Translations under genes and position numbers: made by a program
Notes under the pieces: model-generated
What the model was told of the DNA's origin: nothing
Seen by the model: the letters and a program-made list of their open reading frames with translations, nothing else
Databases searched by the model: none
Shown: piece by piece, positions 52,242-60,905 of the stretch
Numbering within the stretch: position 1 is the first letter of the stretch
Layout: each line of letters starts with the position of its first letter
DNA from: Halobaculum limi
GTDB taxonomy: Archaea > Halobacteriota > Halobacteria > Halobacteriales > Haloferacaceae
Direction: 5' to 3'
Assembly (NCBI RefSeq): GCF_029490015.1
Contig: NZ_CP120468.1
Location: 1,426,001 to 1,490,000 of the forward strand
Length of the DNA stretch: 64,000 nt

Positions 52242-52564
52242 GTTGCCTCTGGGAGCGGCGTTTGGTGCTCACGCTCCCGGAGCACGCTCAGTAACGGTTC
52301 GGTCCGGTCGAACATCGGTCCCCGTGTCAACAGGTTCTCCGCTTCGTCGAACTCGACCAACGCACACGCCTCCAGTTTCGGCAGGTGGACGTGGTGAAAC
52401 TGCACGCGCGCGGTTCGCTCTGTCTCGTCTCGCGTCGGCAGTTCTGCCGGCACGTCCAGTCCACCGCTGGGTCCGCCGTCGAGGAGTTGCCACAGCAGGC
52501 GTCGACGATGCCAGTCGCTCAGTACGTCGTACAGATCGTCGACGGTCAGTGCGGGTCCTGACAT
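52238..52564 (-). CDS. DUF7344 winged-helix protein
   Basis: 108-residue haloarchaeal winged-helix regulator. The core is LTVDDLYDVLSDWHRRRLLW (helix-turn-helix region) and ARVQFHHVHLPKLEACALVEFD, the same pattern as the 128-residue protein at 39864-40250. Its stop overlaps the HalOD1 gene. It is divergent from the hydroxyacyl-CoA dehydrogenase gene, with 143 bp between. Target genes unknown. Confidence 0.82.
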   Translation of the reverse strand: MSGPALTVDDLYDVLSDWHRRRLLWQLLDGGPSGGLDVPAELPTRDETERTARVQFHHVHLPKLEACALVEFDEAENLLTRGPMFDRTEPLLSVLREREHQTPLPEAT

Positions 52565-52676
52565 ACCGTGTGATAGTCGACTCGTCAGCCGCATAACCGA
52601 TTCAACCAGTTTGGTACACGGTCGCGGCCAGTCCGTTTCAGATGCCACCTCGACGCTCACCGGGTGGACCACCCAC

Positions 52677-52685
52677 CCTTATGTC
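52677..52685 (+). promoter_or_regulatory. TATA-like element for the 3-hydroxyacyl-CoA dehydrogenase gene
   Basis: CCTTATGTC lies about 27 bp upstream of ATG 52708. This favours ATG 52708 over the in-frame ATG at 52681, which would sit within the promoter. Confidence 0.5.
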
Positions 52686-52707
52686 GGCGGGTCGCACCCT
52701 CACGGGC

Positions 52708-53595
52708 ATGCGAGTGACCGTACTCGGCGCGGGGACGATGGGACGCGGCATCGCGCAGGTGGCCGCCGCCGCGAGTCACGACGTCGCGCTTCGAGACATC
52801 GAGCAGTCGTACGTCGACGACGGCATCGCCGGCATCGAGGCGACGCTCTCAGAGGGCGTCGACCGCGGGAAGGTGACGCCCGAGGAACGTGCGGCGACGC
52901 TCGACCGCATCACCGGCACCACGTCGCTGGCCGACGCCGCGGCGGGCGCGGACCTCGTCGTGGAAGCCGTCCCGGAAGACGCCGACCTGAAGAAACAGAC
53001 GCTGACCGAGGCGGAAGAGTACGTCGACGAGACGACCGTGTTGGCGTCGAACACCTCCGCGCTGTCGGTGACGGACTTGGCGAGTGCGCTCGACCGGCCG
53101 CGTCGACTGCTCGGTCTCCACTTCTTCAACCCCGTCCACCTGATGGGGTTGGTCGAAGTCGTCGTCGCCGAACAGACCGACGACGCGACGCTGGAGGTCG
53201 CCCGTGAGTTCGTCGACTCCATCGGGAAGACGGCCGTCGAGGTGCGCGACTCGCCGGGGTTCGCCTCCTCGCGACTCGGCGTCGCGCTCGGCGTCGAGGC
53301 GATTCGAATGTACGAGGAGGGCGTCGCCGGCGTCGAGGACATCGACGCCGCGATGGAACTCGGCTACAACCACCCGATGGGGCCGCTCGAACTCACCGAC
53401 GTCGTCGGCCTCGACGTACGCCTCGACATCCTCGAACACCTCCGCGAGGAACTGGGCGAGCGATTCCGCCCGCCGCAGGCACTCAAGCGGAAGGTTCGCG
53501 CCGGGAAGGTGGGGAAGAAAGCCGGCGAGGGGTTCTACGTCTGGGAGGACGGCGAAGCGGTTCGACCCGCGGACGACGGAGGTGCGGGGACGTGA
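52708..53595 (+). CDS. 3-hydroxyacyl-CoA dehydrogenase
   Basis: 295-residue NAD-dependent beta-oxidation enzyme. The Rossmann motif is VLGAGTMGRGIAQVAA (5-20). LASNTSALSVTDLA and GLHFFNPVHLMGLVEVV carry catalytic Ser and His, and the C-terminal helical domain has NHPMGPLELTDVVGLD. It oxidises L-3-hydroxyacyl-CoA to 3-ketoacyl-CoA. ATG 52708 is chosen by the TATA spacing. The enoyl-CoA hydratase gene overlaps its stop (GTGA), giving two consecutive pathway steps from one transcript. Confidence 0.94.
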   Translation: MRVTVLGAGTMGRGIAQVAAAASHDVALRDIEQSYVDDGIAGIEATLSEGVDRGKVTPEERAATLDRITGTTSLADAAAGADLVVEAVPEDADLKKQTLTEAEEYVDETTVLASNTSALSVTDLASALDRPRRLLGLHFFNPVHLMGLVEVVVAEQTDDATLEVAREFVDSIGKTAVEVRDSPGFASSRLGVALGVEAIRMYEEGVAGVEDIDAAMELGYNHPMGPLELTDVVGLDVRLDILEHLREELGERFRPPQALKRKVRAGKVGKKAGEGFYVWEDGEAVRPADDGGAGT

Positions 53596-54431
53596 CTGCG
53601 AGTGACGGCGAGCAGCCGACTCCCGAGGCTGTCGCCGCCGACTGCGAGTACGTCGCTTGCGCGGTGGGCGACCGCATCGAGGGTGTCGCGACGGTGACTA
53701 TCTCTCGGCCGGACGCGCGAAACGCGCTGAACGCGCAGGTTCGAGAGGAGTTGACGCGCGTGGTCGGGGCCATCGACGACGCCGACAGCGGCGTCCGCGT
53801 CGTCGTCCTCACCGGCGCGGACGAGGCGAAGGCGTTCGTCGCGGGCGCGGACGTGTCGGAACTGCGTGAGCGGGGGATGCTCGAACAGCGCCGCGCCAGC
53901 GAGCGACCGCGGGTGTACGAACACGTCGCCGACCTCCGCCAGCCAGTGATCGCTCGCATCAACGGCCACGCCCTCGGCGGCGGGAGCGAACTCGCGCTGG
54001 CGTGTGACGTGCGCATCGCCCACGAACGCGCGAAACTCGGCCAACCCGAGATCAATTTGGGCATCATCCCCGGCGGCGGCGCGACCCAGCGCCTCGTCCG
54101 CCTCATCGGCGAGGGGCAGGCGATGAAACTGATCCTCTCAGGCGAACTGATCGACGCCGCGGAGGCCGCCGACATCGGCCTCGTCGACGAGGTCCACGGG
54201 GACGACGCGTTCGACGACCGCGTGTACGAGTTGGCGGCGTCGATGGCCGACAAGAGCCCCGTCGCCTTGGAGTACGCCAAGACCGCGGTGCAGGCCGCCT
54301 CACGGATGGGACTGGACGAGGGAATCGACTACGAGGCGGAACTGTTCGCCGCGCTGTTCGCGACCGAAGACAAGAACGAGGGCATCGACGCGTTCTTCGA
54401 GGACCGAGACCCCGAGTGGGAGGGTCGGTAG
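53592..54431 (+). CDS. Enoyl-CoA hydratase/isomerase
   Basis: 279-residue crotonase-fold enzyme that hydrates trans-2-enoyl-CoA. The CoA/oxyanion regions are AFVAGADVSEL and GHALGGGSELALACDVRIA; catalytic Glu candidates lie in PEINLGIIPGGGATQRL. The C-terminal helices (MADKSPVALEYAKTAV) match the family. It starts with GTG overlapping the dehydrogenase stop, so the two are translationally coupled. The N-terminal 30 residues are an acidic extension. Confidence 0.93.
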   Translation: MTASDGEQPTPEAVAADCEYVACAVGDRIEGVATVTISRPDARNALNAQVREELTRVVGAIDDADSGVRVVVLTGADEAKAFVAGADVSELRERGMLEQRRASERPRVYEHVADLRQPVIARINGHALGGGSELALACDVRIAHERAKLGQPEINLGIIPGGGATQRLVRLIGEGQAMKLILSGELIDAAEAADIGLVDEVHGDDAFDDRVYELAASMADKSPVALEYAKTAVQAASRMGLDEGIDYEAELFAALFATEDKNEGIDAFFEDRDPEWEGR

Positions 54432-54466
54432 CGCGGGAGCGTCCCGGGCGCTCCGCCGCCTGCTAC

Positions 54467-54994
54467 TCAGTACCGGACGACTGCGTCGACGATGCCGACC
54501 GTCTGCCCGACGCCGACGAGGGCGAGGCCGGCCAGTCGAAGCGGCGCGGTCGGCACGACTCCGGCGAGCGTGACGTCGAGGTAGACGACCGCGCCGAGTG
54601 CCGACAGCGCCGCCGCCGCGTAGTTCACCGTCCGGGCGTTCCCGGTCGATTCGCGGCCGGTGTACCACAGCGCCGGGACCGGAAGGAACGTCCACCCGAC
54701 GACCGACACCGCGGCCAGTGGGGACGACCCTGGTGCGGCGGCGGTGAGCAGTCCCGCGGTCCCCGCGAGTGTGATCGGAATCCCGACGAGAATGACCGTC
54801 CGCCACGCCCGCAACACCCCTTCACGCATATCATCCCACGAGAGAACGACGAACGCAACGAGCAACACGTCCATCACGAGGTGTGCGATCAGCACCGACC
54901 GCTCGGTCACGAGCGACAGGTGCGCGGCGATGGTGAACGTCCACGCCAGCGGAACGAGGCCGGCGGGGCCAGTCTCGCGAATGCGTCGGAACAC
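54467..54994 (-). CDS. Integral membrane protein of unknown function
   Basis: 175 residues with about six hydrophobic helices and few charges (for example VLIAHLVMDVLLVAFVVLSW and TVILVGIPITLAGTAGLLTA). The start GTG 54994 is chosen because the upstream 18 codons in the same frame are Arg/Cys-rich. No family is recognised. A second membrane protein gene lies 37 bp upstream on the same strand. Confidence 0.65.
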   Translation of the reverse strand: MFRRIRETGPAGLVPLAWTFTIAAHLSLVTERSVLIAHLVMDVLLVAFVVLSWDDMREGVLRAWRTVILVGIPITLAGTAGLLTAAAPGSSPLAAVSVVGWTFLPVPALWYTGRESTGNARTVNYAAAALSALGAVVYLDVTLAGVVPTAPLRLAGLALVGVGQTVGIVDAVVRY

Positions 54995-55031
54995 GCAGGC
55001 GAGACGCGGGTCGCGGTGAAAACAGTTCGGC

Positions 55032-55517
55032 CTACAGGAGGCTCGCACCGATTGCGACCACCGGCACGAGGACGACGAGGTAGACGGCGGCTTCGATCGC
55101 CCACGCCCGACGGATCGCCTCGATCCGCTGTTTGGGGAGCCCTCGAGAGCGCGGCAACACGACGAGTGCGAAGAAGCCGACCATCAGCGGGTACATCGCC
55201 ACGCCCGCCAGTGCCGTTGCCAGCAGTCCGGGACCGAGTACTCCCTCGGCGGCGAGGAGCATCCAGACGAACAGCGGACCGGAGAGCATCCCGGCGACGT
55301 AGTGGACGACGCTAGCGAGTCGCTCGGGCGCTCGGTCGGGGTGTTTCTCGGTGAGAACTCCGCTGGCGATGTTCGGGGGCGTCCATCCTTCGTCGATACG
55401 GTCCATCACGCGGTCCATCGCGAGCGTCGCGAGGACGCCGCCGACGAGTCCGACGACGAACAACAACGGTACCGACAGCGACGCACTCGCCTGCGGTGGC
55501 GGAACTGACTGAAGCAC
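55032..55517 (-). CDS. Integral membrane protein of unknown function
   Basis: 161 residues with four hydrophobic helices (about 13-35, 65-85, 90-115 and 135-160). A conserved-looking loop (DRVMDRIDEGWTPPNIASGVLTEKHPD, shown here only in part by its key residues) lies between helices 1 and 2. GTG 55517 is the start; the frame upstream has no acidic character. It lies between DHFR and another membrane protein on the same strand. Function unknown. Confidence 0.67.
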   Translation of the reverse strand: MLQSVPPPQASASLSVPLLFVVGLVGGVLATLAMDRVMDRIDEGWTPPNIASGVLTEKHPDRAPERLASVVHYVAGMLSGPLFVWMLLAAEGVLGPGLLATALAGVAMYPLMVGFFALVVLPRSRGLPKQRIEAIRRAWAIEAAVYLVVLVPVVAIGASLL

Positions 55518-55545
55518 GACCCGTCGTAGGGGTGGGGCGTACGTA

Positions 55546-56076
55546 TCAGTTGTCGCCGTCGGCGTCAGTGTCGGTCGCTTCTTCATCTCCCCCGCCGTCG
55601 ATTCGCACCCACTCTTCGAGCGTGAAGCGGTCGTACTCGGTGGCCGACTCGAGTTCCCAGTCGGCCTCGTCCCACTCGGGGTAGTGAGAGTCGCCGTCGT
55701 ACTCGCCGTGGACGCGACTGAGCGCCATCCGGTCGACGTGCGGTTGGAACAACTCGTAGATGACGCCGCCGCCGATGACGTAGGCGGTGTCTGCGCCGAG
55801 CGACGCCACAATCTGGACCGCGTCCGCGACGTCCTCGGCGTGGTGGGCCGTCTCGACGTCGAAGGAGTCCCGACTGCGCGAGAGGACGATCTGTGCGGAC
55901 CCGGGGAGGTCGTCGAGCATCGACTCGAACGTCTTCCGGCCGAGGATCACCGGGTCGTTGCGGATCCGCTCGCGGTACTGCCGCTTGTCGGCGGGGATCG
56001 ACGGCCACGGGAGTTCGCCGTCGGCACCGATGACGCCGTTCTCCGCGACAGCCGCGACGGAGACGAGTTCGATCAT
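55546..56076 (-). CDS. folA: Dihydrofolate reductase
   Basis: 176-residue NADPH-dependent enzyme that reduces dihydrofolate. [20 protein letters not shown] opens the protein, followed by [30 protein letters not shown] (the GRKT region), IVLSRS and [12 protein letters not shown] (GG motif). Length is normal, with an acidic C-terminal extension ([16 protein letters not shown]). ATG 56076 is the family start. It is divergent from the tubulin-like gene, with 146 bp between. Confidence 0.93.
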   Translation of the reverse strand: MIELVSVAAVAENGVIGADGELPWPSIPADKRQYRERIRNDPVILGRKTFESMLDDLPGSAQIVLSRSRDSFDVETAHHAEDVADAVQIVASLGADTAYVIGGGVIYELFQPHVDRMALSRVHGEYDGDSHYPEWDEADWELESATEYDRFTLEEWVRIDGGGDEEATDTDADGDN

Positions 56077-56222
56077 ACTCGAGAGACGGCGGCCGGTCGG
56101 AAACCGCTTTCCCACCGTCGCGTCGGTGGTGTGAGTTCCTCGCGTGCCGTGCGTGTCTCCCGACCGTCGAATCCGTTCGCACCTCCGTCACGATTATGCA
56201 CCCGCGGTGGGGCGTTCGAGGT

Positions 56223-57392
56223 ATGCGAATCGGAGTCGTCGGCGTGGGCCGGGCCGGGAACGCGCTGACGGATGCACTGCTCGCCGACGAAGACGCTCGT
56301 GGGGTTGAGTACGTTGCCGAGGCGGTCGCCATCGACACCGACGCGGGCGACCTCAACTCACTCGACCGGGTCGACGAACAGCGCCGCCACTTGCTGGGCG
56401 CGGTTCACACCGACGGCGAGGGGACCGCCGGTGACGCGAAACTGGCCGCAGAGATAGTCCGCGAGGAGCGGCCAGAACTACAGGCGGCGGTCGACGCGAT
56501 TCCCGTCGGAAGCGTCGACGCGACCGTTGTAATCGCCGCGCTCGGCGGCGGGACTGGGGCCGGTGTCGCCCCCGCCGTCGTCGACTTGCTCACGCAGTTG
56601 ACGGGGACGCCGGTGTACACCGTCGGTATCCTCCCGGGCGTCGCGGAGGTCGGCGGCGACGGCGGAGCCACCGGCGTCAGCGACGGGCCGAAGCGGACGG
56701 ACGACGCCGTCGCCGGCGACCACGCCGACCGACCGCTCTCGTCGAACGCGGCCGGGGCGGTTCGGGCGCTGTCGGCCGCGAGCGACGACCTCCTGCTCGC
56801 AGACCTAGACGTGTGGAGAGCCAGCGGTGCACCGTACACGCCCGCGTGGGACCGTCTCGACACCGACCTCACGACCCGGCTGGGGTCGCTGTTCGCCGCC
56901 GGCGAGACGGATGCGCCGACGCCCGAACGAATCCTCGACGCGAGCGAACTCCACAACACACTCGGCGCGGGCGGGGTGTCCGCCGTTGGATCGGCGAGCA
57001 ACGCCGTCGAGAACGGCCGCCGCGAGGGGCTCGTCGGAGGCCTCCTCGACCGAGTGACCGGCGCAGACGGCCCCGCGGTCGACGAGGGCGAGGCCGTCTC
57101 CGTCGCGACGAACACGACTCGAAAGGCGCTCACGCATCGCCTGTCGCTGCCGTGTGACCTGACGAGTGCATCGCGGGCGGCAGTCGTCTTTCACGCGCCG
57201 CCGGCGTGGCTGAGTCGCCGTGGCCTCGAACGCGCCCGGTCGCTGGTCGAGGAGGAGACGGGTGTCCCGGAGATTCGGTGGGGAGACTACCCTGACCCCA
57301 CCGCCGAGGAGTTCCGAGTGACCGTCCTAGTGACAGGCGTCGACCGCGCGGACCGACTGGCCGCACTCCGCCCCGACGAGTTCGACGCCTGA
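56223..57392 (+). CDS. FtsZ/CetZ-like tubulin-superfamily protein
   Basis: 389-residue GTPase-fold protein. The N-terminal nucleotide site has GVVGVGRAGNAL, and the tubulin signature is ALGGGTGAGVAP (107-118, core GGGTGAG). The T7-loop region reads RILDASELHNTLGAGG, resembling CetZ-like proteins. An unusual Gly/Asp/Ala-rich insert (about 140-175) separates the two halves, and the C-terminal domain (about 280-389) is short. It may act in cell shape or envelope organisation rather than division. A TATA-like TTATG lies about 27 bp upstream of ATG 56223. Confidence 0.82.
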   Translation: MRIGVVGVGRAGNALTDALLADEDARGVEYVAEAVAIDTDAGDLNSLDRVDEQRRHLLGAVHTDGEGTAGDAKLAAEIVREERPELQAAVDAIPVGSVDATVVIAALGGGTGAGVAPAVVDLLTQLTGTPVYTVGILPGVAEVGGDGGATGVSDGPKRTDDAVAGDHADRPLSSNAAGAVRALSAASDDLLLADLDVWRASGAPYTPAWDRLDTDLTTRLGSLFAAGETDAPTPERILDASELHNTLGAGGVSAVGSASNAVENGRREGLVGGLLDRVTGADGPAVDEGEAVSVATNTTRKALTHRLSLPCDLTSASRAAVVFHAPPAWLSRRGLERARSLVEEETGVPEIRWGDYPDPTAEEFRVTVLVTGVDRADRLAALRPDEFDA

Positions 57393-57454
57393 GCCGTTCC
57401 GCGGCTGTCGTCGAAACCGACCCGTTTACGCCCCCGGCCGGTCGACTCGGGTGT

Positions 57455-57664
57455 ATGAGTTCGGACGACGACCCCACCGTTCCCATCGTCTGTGAGGAGT
57501 GCGACACCCGAACGCGGGTTCCGCTGTCGACGCTCGCCGAGTCGGTCGAACGGCACAACGACACGCGCCACGACGGCGAGACCGTCGCTCGAGTCGACCC
57601 GGCACTCGCAGATCAGATCGCCGACCTCGTCGTCGAGGACATGGGGCTTCTCGACGAGGAGTGA
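57455..57664 (+). CDS. Small haloarchaeal protein with CxxC motif
   Basis: 69 residues, MSSDDDPTVPIVCEECDTRT, then a helical stretch and an acidic end (VVEDMGLLDEE). The CEEC pair could belong to a small zinc-binding unit, though only one pair is seen. A TTTACG TATA-like element lies about 30 bp upstream. Function unknown; real status is likely from the codon use and the leaderless spacing. Confidence 0.65.
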   Translation: MSSDDDPTVPIVCEECDTRTRVPLSTLAESVERHNDTRHDGETVARVDPALADQIADLVVEDMGLLDEE

Positions 57665-57825
57665 CTCGCGGACACGAGAACCGAGTACGAGTGCCGATTC
57701 GAGTCTGCCTGCGGGCGTCTGTGCCCGTCTCGCCCGAGGTGATGTCGCCGCTCTCACTCTCCCCTGAACCCGCCATTTGACACTCGTACCGCCGAATTTC
57801 GACTGTATCCATAGGTGTCAGATAC

Positions 57826-57837
57826 ACTTATATTGTT
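57826..57837 (+). promoter_or_regulatory. TATA box of the 100-residue protein gene
   Basis: CACTTATATTG lies about 25-32 bp upstream of ATG 57859. It argues for ATG 57859 over the GTG at 57841. Confidence 0.6.
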
Positions 57838-57858
57838 AGTGTGACAATTATCGAACGT

Positions 57859-58161
57859 ATGTCAGAACCCACCCTCGCGGAGGTGAAGGAGTTGGACGAC
57901 GGCGCAGTTCGGATCATCGACACCCCACACGGGACGAACGCGGGATTCATGATGGGACGGCCGTCGACGTACCGGGAGTCCGCCGACCGGGTTCGGTGGG
58001 TCGACGAGGCGTGTTCGGTCATCACGGCCATCTACGAGGGAGCGGCAGTCGCTGACGCGGTCGGCGACTCGGAGTTCGACACGGAGAAACTCGCGGTGCT
58101 AATCGAGAAGACAGAGGGACTCGACCTCACCGCCGAGGACGTCCTCGCCGCCGTCGAGTAG
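57859..58161 (+). CDS. Hypothetical haloarchaeal protein
   Basis: 100 residues. The N-terminal half has VKELDDGAVRIIDTPHGTNA and MMGRPSTYRESADRVRW; the C-terminal half is a helical region (CSVITAIYEGAAVADAV, LDLTAEDVLAAVE). No family is recognised. The start is fixed by a clear TATA box. It converges with the ATP-grasp gene. Function unknown. Confidence 0.65.
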   Translation: MSEPTLAEVKELDDGAVRIIDTPHGTNAGFMMGRPSTYRESADRVRWVDEACSVITAIYEGAAVADAVGDSEFDTEKLAVLIEKTEGLDLTAEDVLAAVE

Positions 58162-58209
58162 GCCAGAGCGGACCACTGGCGACGCACACTCATCGCGTTT
58201 CGATTCGGC

Positions 58210-59571
58210 TTACCGTCGCCCGTCTCCGGCGTCGCGCCCACCGTCTCCGATCATTCGCTCCGCGAGCGTGGACGGGACGGCGTCTGCTCGACGCTCGGCG
58301 TTCGGTTCGTCGGTAGTCTGGGCCGACTCCGCTTCCACGCGACCCGGCTTGGGGTCTGTCTGTGTGTTCCGACTCGCAACTGCATCGAGCGTGTTCTGCG
58401 CGTGACGGACGAACGGTCCGGGGTCGCGTACCGAGAGGTAGTCGAAGCGGGGCGAACTGACGAGCGACGTCGCGATTTCGGCCGCCCGTCGGGGGAACGA
58501 CGGCCGTTCGACGAGCGGATTCTGCTCGCGAAGGACGCTCCAGAGGTGGAGCACCTCCCCGGACAGAAGGTGTCCCGCGATACCGACGCGGTAGTCTGGA
58601 TCCACTTCGACCCGGCCGCCGGACGCCATCCCCCAGTAGAGCGCCGGGAAGTCGACGCCCGCTTGCACCGTGAACGGCAGCGACGACCAGAATCGGGGAT
58701 TCACCTCCATCAGTTTGAACTCGCCCGTCTCCGGGTCGCGGAGGAACTCGACCATCGCCACGCCGTGCCAGTCCAGTTCGTCGAGGAGGGCCAGACCAGC
58801 CTGTCTCAGTTCGGGGATGTCGACCGACTCCCGGTAAGCGCTCGGCCCGCCGCAGTACTTCCAGCCGCGCACCTGTCGATGCTGGAAGGTCGCGACGGCC
58901 TCTCCGTGGTCGTACAGCGCGAAGAAGCCGTACTCGTCGGTGCTGTCGACGTACTCCTGGACGAGGGGGACGTGTCCCATCTCGCTGACGAGGTCGGCTT
59001 CGGTGGGGCGCTCGCCCGGCAAGACGTACTGCGTCGAACTGTCGACGACGGCGCTGTCGGTGACGCTGTCGTCGTACTCTGTGGCGTTCATCGTGAACCG
59101 CGGTTTGACAATGACCTCGTGGTCCCATTCGTCCCACTCGTCGAACGGTCGCGTCTCGGGGGCCGCGACGCCGGCCCGCCGTGCCGCGTCGAACAGGCGG
59201 ACGCGGTCTTGCACCGACCGAAGCGTCTCGAGTGTCGGCCACGGTGTCCCGACGTGGTCTGCGAGCGACTCGCGGTTCCGTGCGAGAACGTAGATATCTG
59301 CCTCACAGAAGGGGAGAATCGTCGTGACGTCCGACCGACGGGCCAGTCGAATCAGCGCCGCCTCGTACCCAGCCAAGTCCGTCATCGGCGAGGGGACGCG
59401 CACTCGCTGGTCGCAGTACTTCGAGGCGAACCCCGGCGATCGTTCCCGTTCGGACACCGCGATCGTTCGCACTCCACGCTTCCCCAGCGACCGGAGTGCG
59501 GCGGTGCTACTCGCAGCCGTAGCTGCAGGTATCACCGCGCTCCCCACAGTCTCCCGCGACTTCTGACTCAT
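58210..59571 (-). CDS. ATP-grasp family ligase (carbamoyl-phosphate-synthase-like)
   Basis: 453-residue enzyme with a pre-ATP-grasp N-terminal domain (AVIPAATAASSTAALRSLGKRG) and an ATP-grasp core. Nucleotide contacts are suggested by the Lys in EVIVKPRFTMNATEY and by LVQEYVDSTDEYGFFALYD. The metal-binding end motif is LMEVNPRFWSSLPF. Such haloarchaeal proteins join a carboxylate to an amine or thiol; the substrate is unknown. The C-terminal 60 residues are Arg/Asp/Glu-rich. No pathway partner is nearby. ATG 59571 begins MSQKSRETVGSAVIP. Confidence 0.83.
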   Translation of the reverse strand: MSQKSRETVGSAVIPAATAASSTAALRSLGKRGVRTIAVSERERSPGFASKYCDQRVRVPSPMTDLAGYEAALIRLARRSDVTTILPFCEADIYVLARNRESLADHVGTPWPTLETLRSVQDRVRLFDAARRAGVAAPETRPFDEWDEWDHEVIVKPRFTMNATEYDDSVTDSAVVDSSTQYVLPGERPTEADLVSEMGHVPLVQEYVDSTDEYGFFALYDHGEAVATFQHRQVRGWKYCGGPSAYRESVDIPELRQAGLALLDELDWHGVAMVEFLRDPETGEFKLMEVNPRFWSSLPFTVQAGVDFPALYWGMASGGRVEVDPDYRVGIAGHLLSGEVLHLWSVLREQNPLVERPSFPRRAAEIATSLVSSPRFDYLSVRDPGPFVRHAQNTLDAVASRNTQTDPKPGRVEAESAQTTDEPNAERRADAVPSTLAERMIGDGGRDAGDGRR

Positions 59572-59668
59572 ACGTGGAGGGACCGAACACGAAGTGATTG
59601 TAAGCGACGTCATAATCAGATAGGTAGGTGGTAACCGTTGGGGCTGCGCTCGATAGCGCGTGAGACTG

Positions 59669-60685
59669 TCACTCGGGGACGACGACGACGCTGCCCGTCT
59701 TGTGACCCGTGTCGATATGTCGGTGTGCGTCTGCGATCGCGTCGAGTGTGTACTCCCGGTCGATGACTGGGCGGAACTCCCCTGCTTCGACGCGGTCGCG
59801 GAGTGCGACGAGGTGTGCACGCTTCGTCGCCGCCGATGCTACCCCGGTGGCCGCGAACGTCGCCCGTTTGTCACCGATCAGTCGGGTCTGTGCCATCCGG
59901 ATCAAGATGTCTACCGAGGGCACGGTCGTGAGGTACCGACCGCCGGGGGTCAACGAGTCGCGACACTCCGCGAACGAGCGCTTCCCCACCACGTCGAAGA
60001 TGACGTCGTACGCCGCACCGGTCATCGTGAAGTCGGTGGTCGTGTAGTCGACGACCGCCGCCGCACCGAGCGACCGAACCAGGTCGACGTGCGCCGTACT
60101 GCACACGCCCGTGACTGTCGCTCCTGCCTCCGCCGCGATCTGTACTGCGGCCGTCCCGATGGATCCGGACGCACCGTTGATCAGGATGGACTCGCCTACA
60201 TGAAGGTCCGCGTGGGCAGTCAGGAACTCCATCGCCGTCAGTCCGCCGTCGCAGACGGCCGCAGCCTCGCTGTACGTCAGGATCGACGGCATCACCGCCA
60301 CGGCACCGTCTTCGGGGACACACAGGTACTCGGCGTGGGCGCCGCTTCCGGGCGCGACTGTGCCGAACACGTCGTCGCCCGGTGCGAACTGTACGACGTC
60401 GCGGCCGACCGCTTCCACCTCGCCGGCGAACACGTCGCCTGGGACCGCCTTCGGGCGTCTGAGACCGTTGAACAACCGGATGGGGAACGGTGACCCCTCA
60501 CGAGCGGCCGCGTCCGATGGCCCGACGACCGTCGCTCGAACCCGGATCAGTAGTTCGTCGGTGTCCGGCGTCGGAACCGGAACGTCGTCGACGCGGAGCA
60601 CGTCCGGTGAGCCGTACTGATTCGCTACGACCGCTCGCATCTGTGTCGTACGCTGTGCTGCCTGTTCTTCGATGCTCGGTGCCAT
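59669..60685 (-). CDS. NAD(P)-dependent alcohol dehydrogenase, quinone-oxidoreductase type
   Basis: 338-residue medium-chain reductase without zinc. The N-terminal GroES-like domain (MRAVVANQYGSPDVLRVDDV from residue 16) is followed by GDVFAGEVEAVG and the Rossmann motif LINGASGSIGTAAVQIA. There is no Cys/His zinc set, so it is a quinone reductase or zeta-crystallin type that reduces quinones or enones. The first 15 residues (MAPSIEEQAAQRTTQ) are an extension; Met16 is an alternative start. It is divergent from the vapBC region. Confidence 0.85.
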   Translation of the reverse strand: MAPSIEEQAAQRTTQMRAVVANQYGSPDVLRVDDVPVPTPDTDELLIRVRATVVGPSDAAAREGSPFPIRLFNGLRRPKAVPGDVFAGEVEAVGRDVVQFAPGDDVFGTVAPGSGAHAEYLCVPEDGAVAVMPSILTYSEAAAVCDGGLTAMEFLTAHADLHVGESILINGASGSIGTAAVQIAAEAGATVTGVCSTAHVDLVRSLGAAAVVDYTTTDFTMTGAAYDVIFDVVGKRSFAECRDSLTPGGRYLTTVPSVDILIRMAQTRLIGDKRATFAATGVASAATKRAHLVALRDRVEAGEFRPVIDREYTLDAIADAHRHIDTGHKTGSVVVVPE

Positions 60686-60765
60686 TAGCGGAGTACGTAC
60701 GCTCGGAGAGTGCCTAAACCGAGCGTATGGATGGTGAAACAGTGGTGGCTGTCACGCGGATGTGG

Positions 60766-60881
60766 GCCGTTCGGAAAACGAATGGGCGCTGCAGGCTTCT
60801 GTTCGAGTGGCGACTGATTCCCCTTGGAGGCTGTGAGGCGGTCAAAATCAGCGGATCTGAGATACACCGAAAGACACAGTA
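60766..60881 (+). repeat. Direct repeat copy 1, upstream of vapB
   Basis: This stretch recurs in the same orientation at 61720-61835. Over the 100 bp from 60782 to 60881 the two copies align without gaps with about 84 matches (counted by eye); blocks of 25 bp and 21 bp are identical. This copy ends 24 bp before the vapB start and so includes its likely promoter region. It has the look of a dispersed element end, but no transposase is seen. Confidence 0.85.
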
Positions 60882-60905
60882 TTCTGTGTATCCATAGATC
60901 CCTGT

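Noticed and set aside
60685-60867. 60-residue minus-strand frame over repeat copy 1 (with a similar one over copy 2)
   Set aside because: Similarity between the two frames follows from the DNA repeat itself; no start signal or protein family supports coding.
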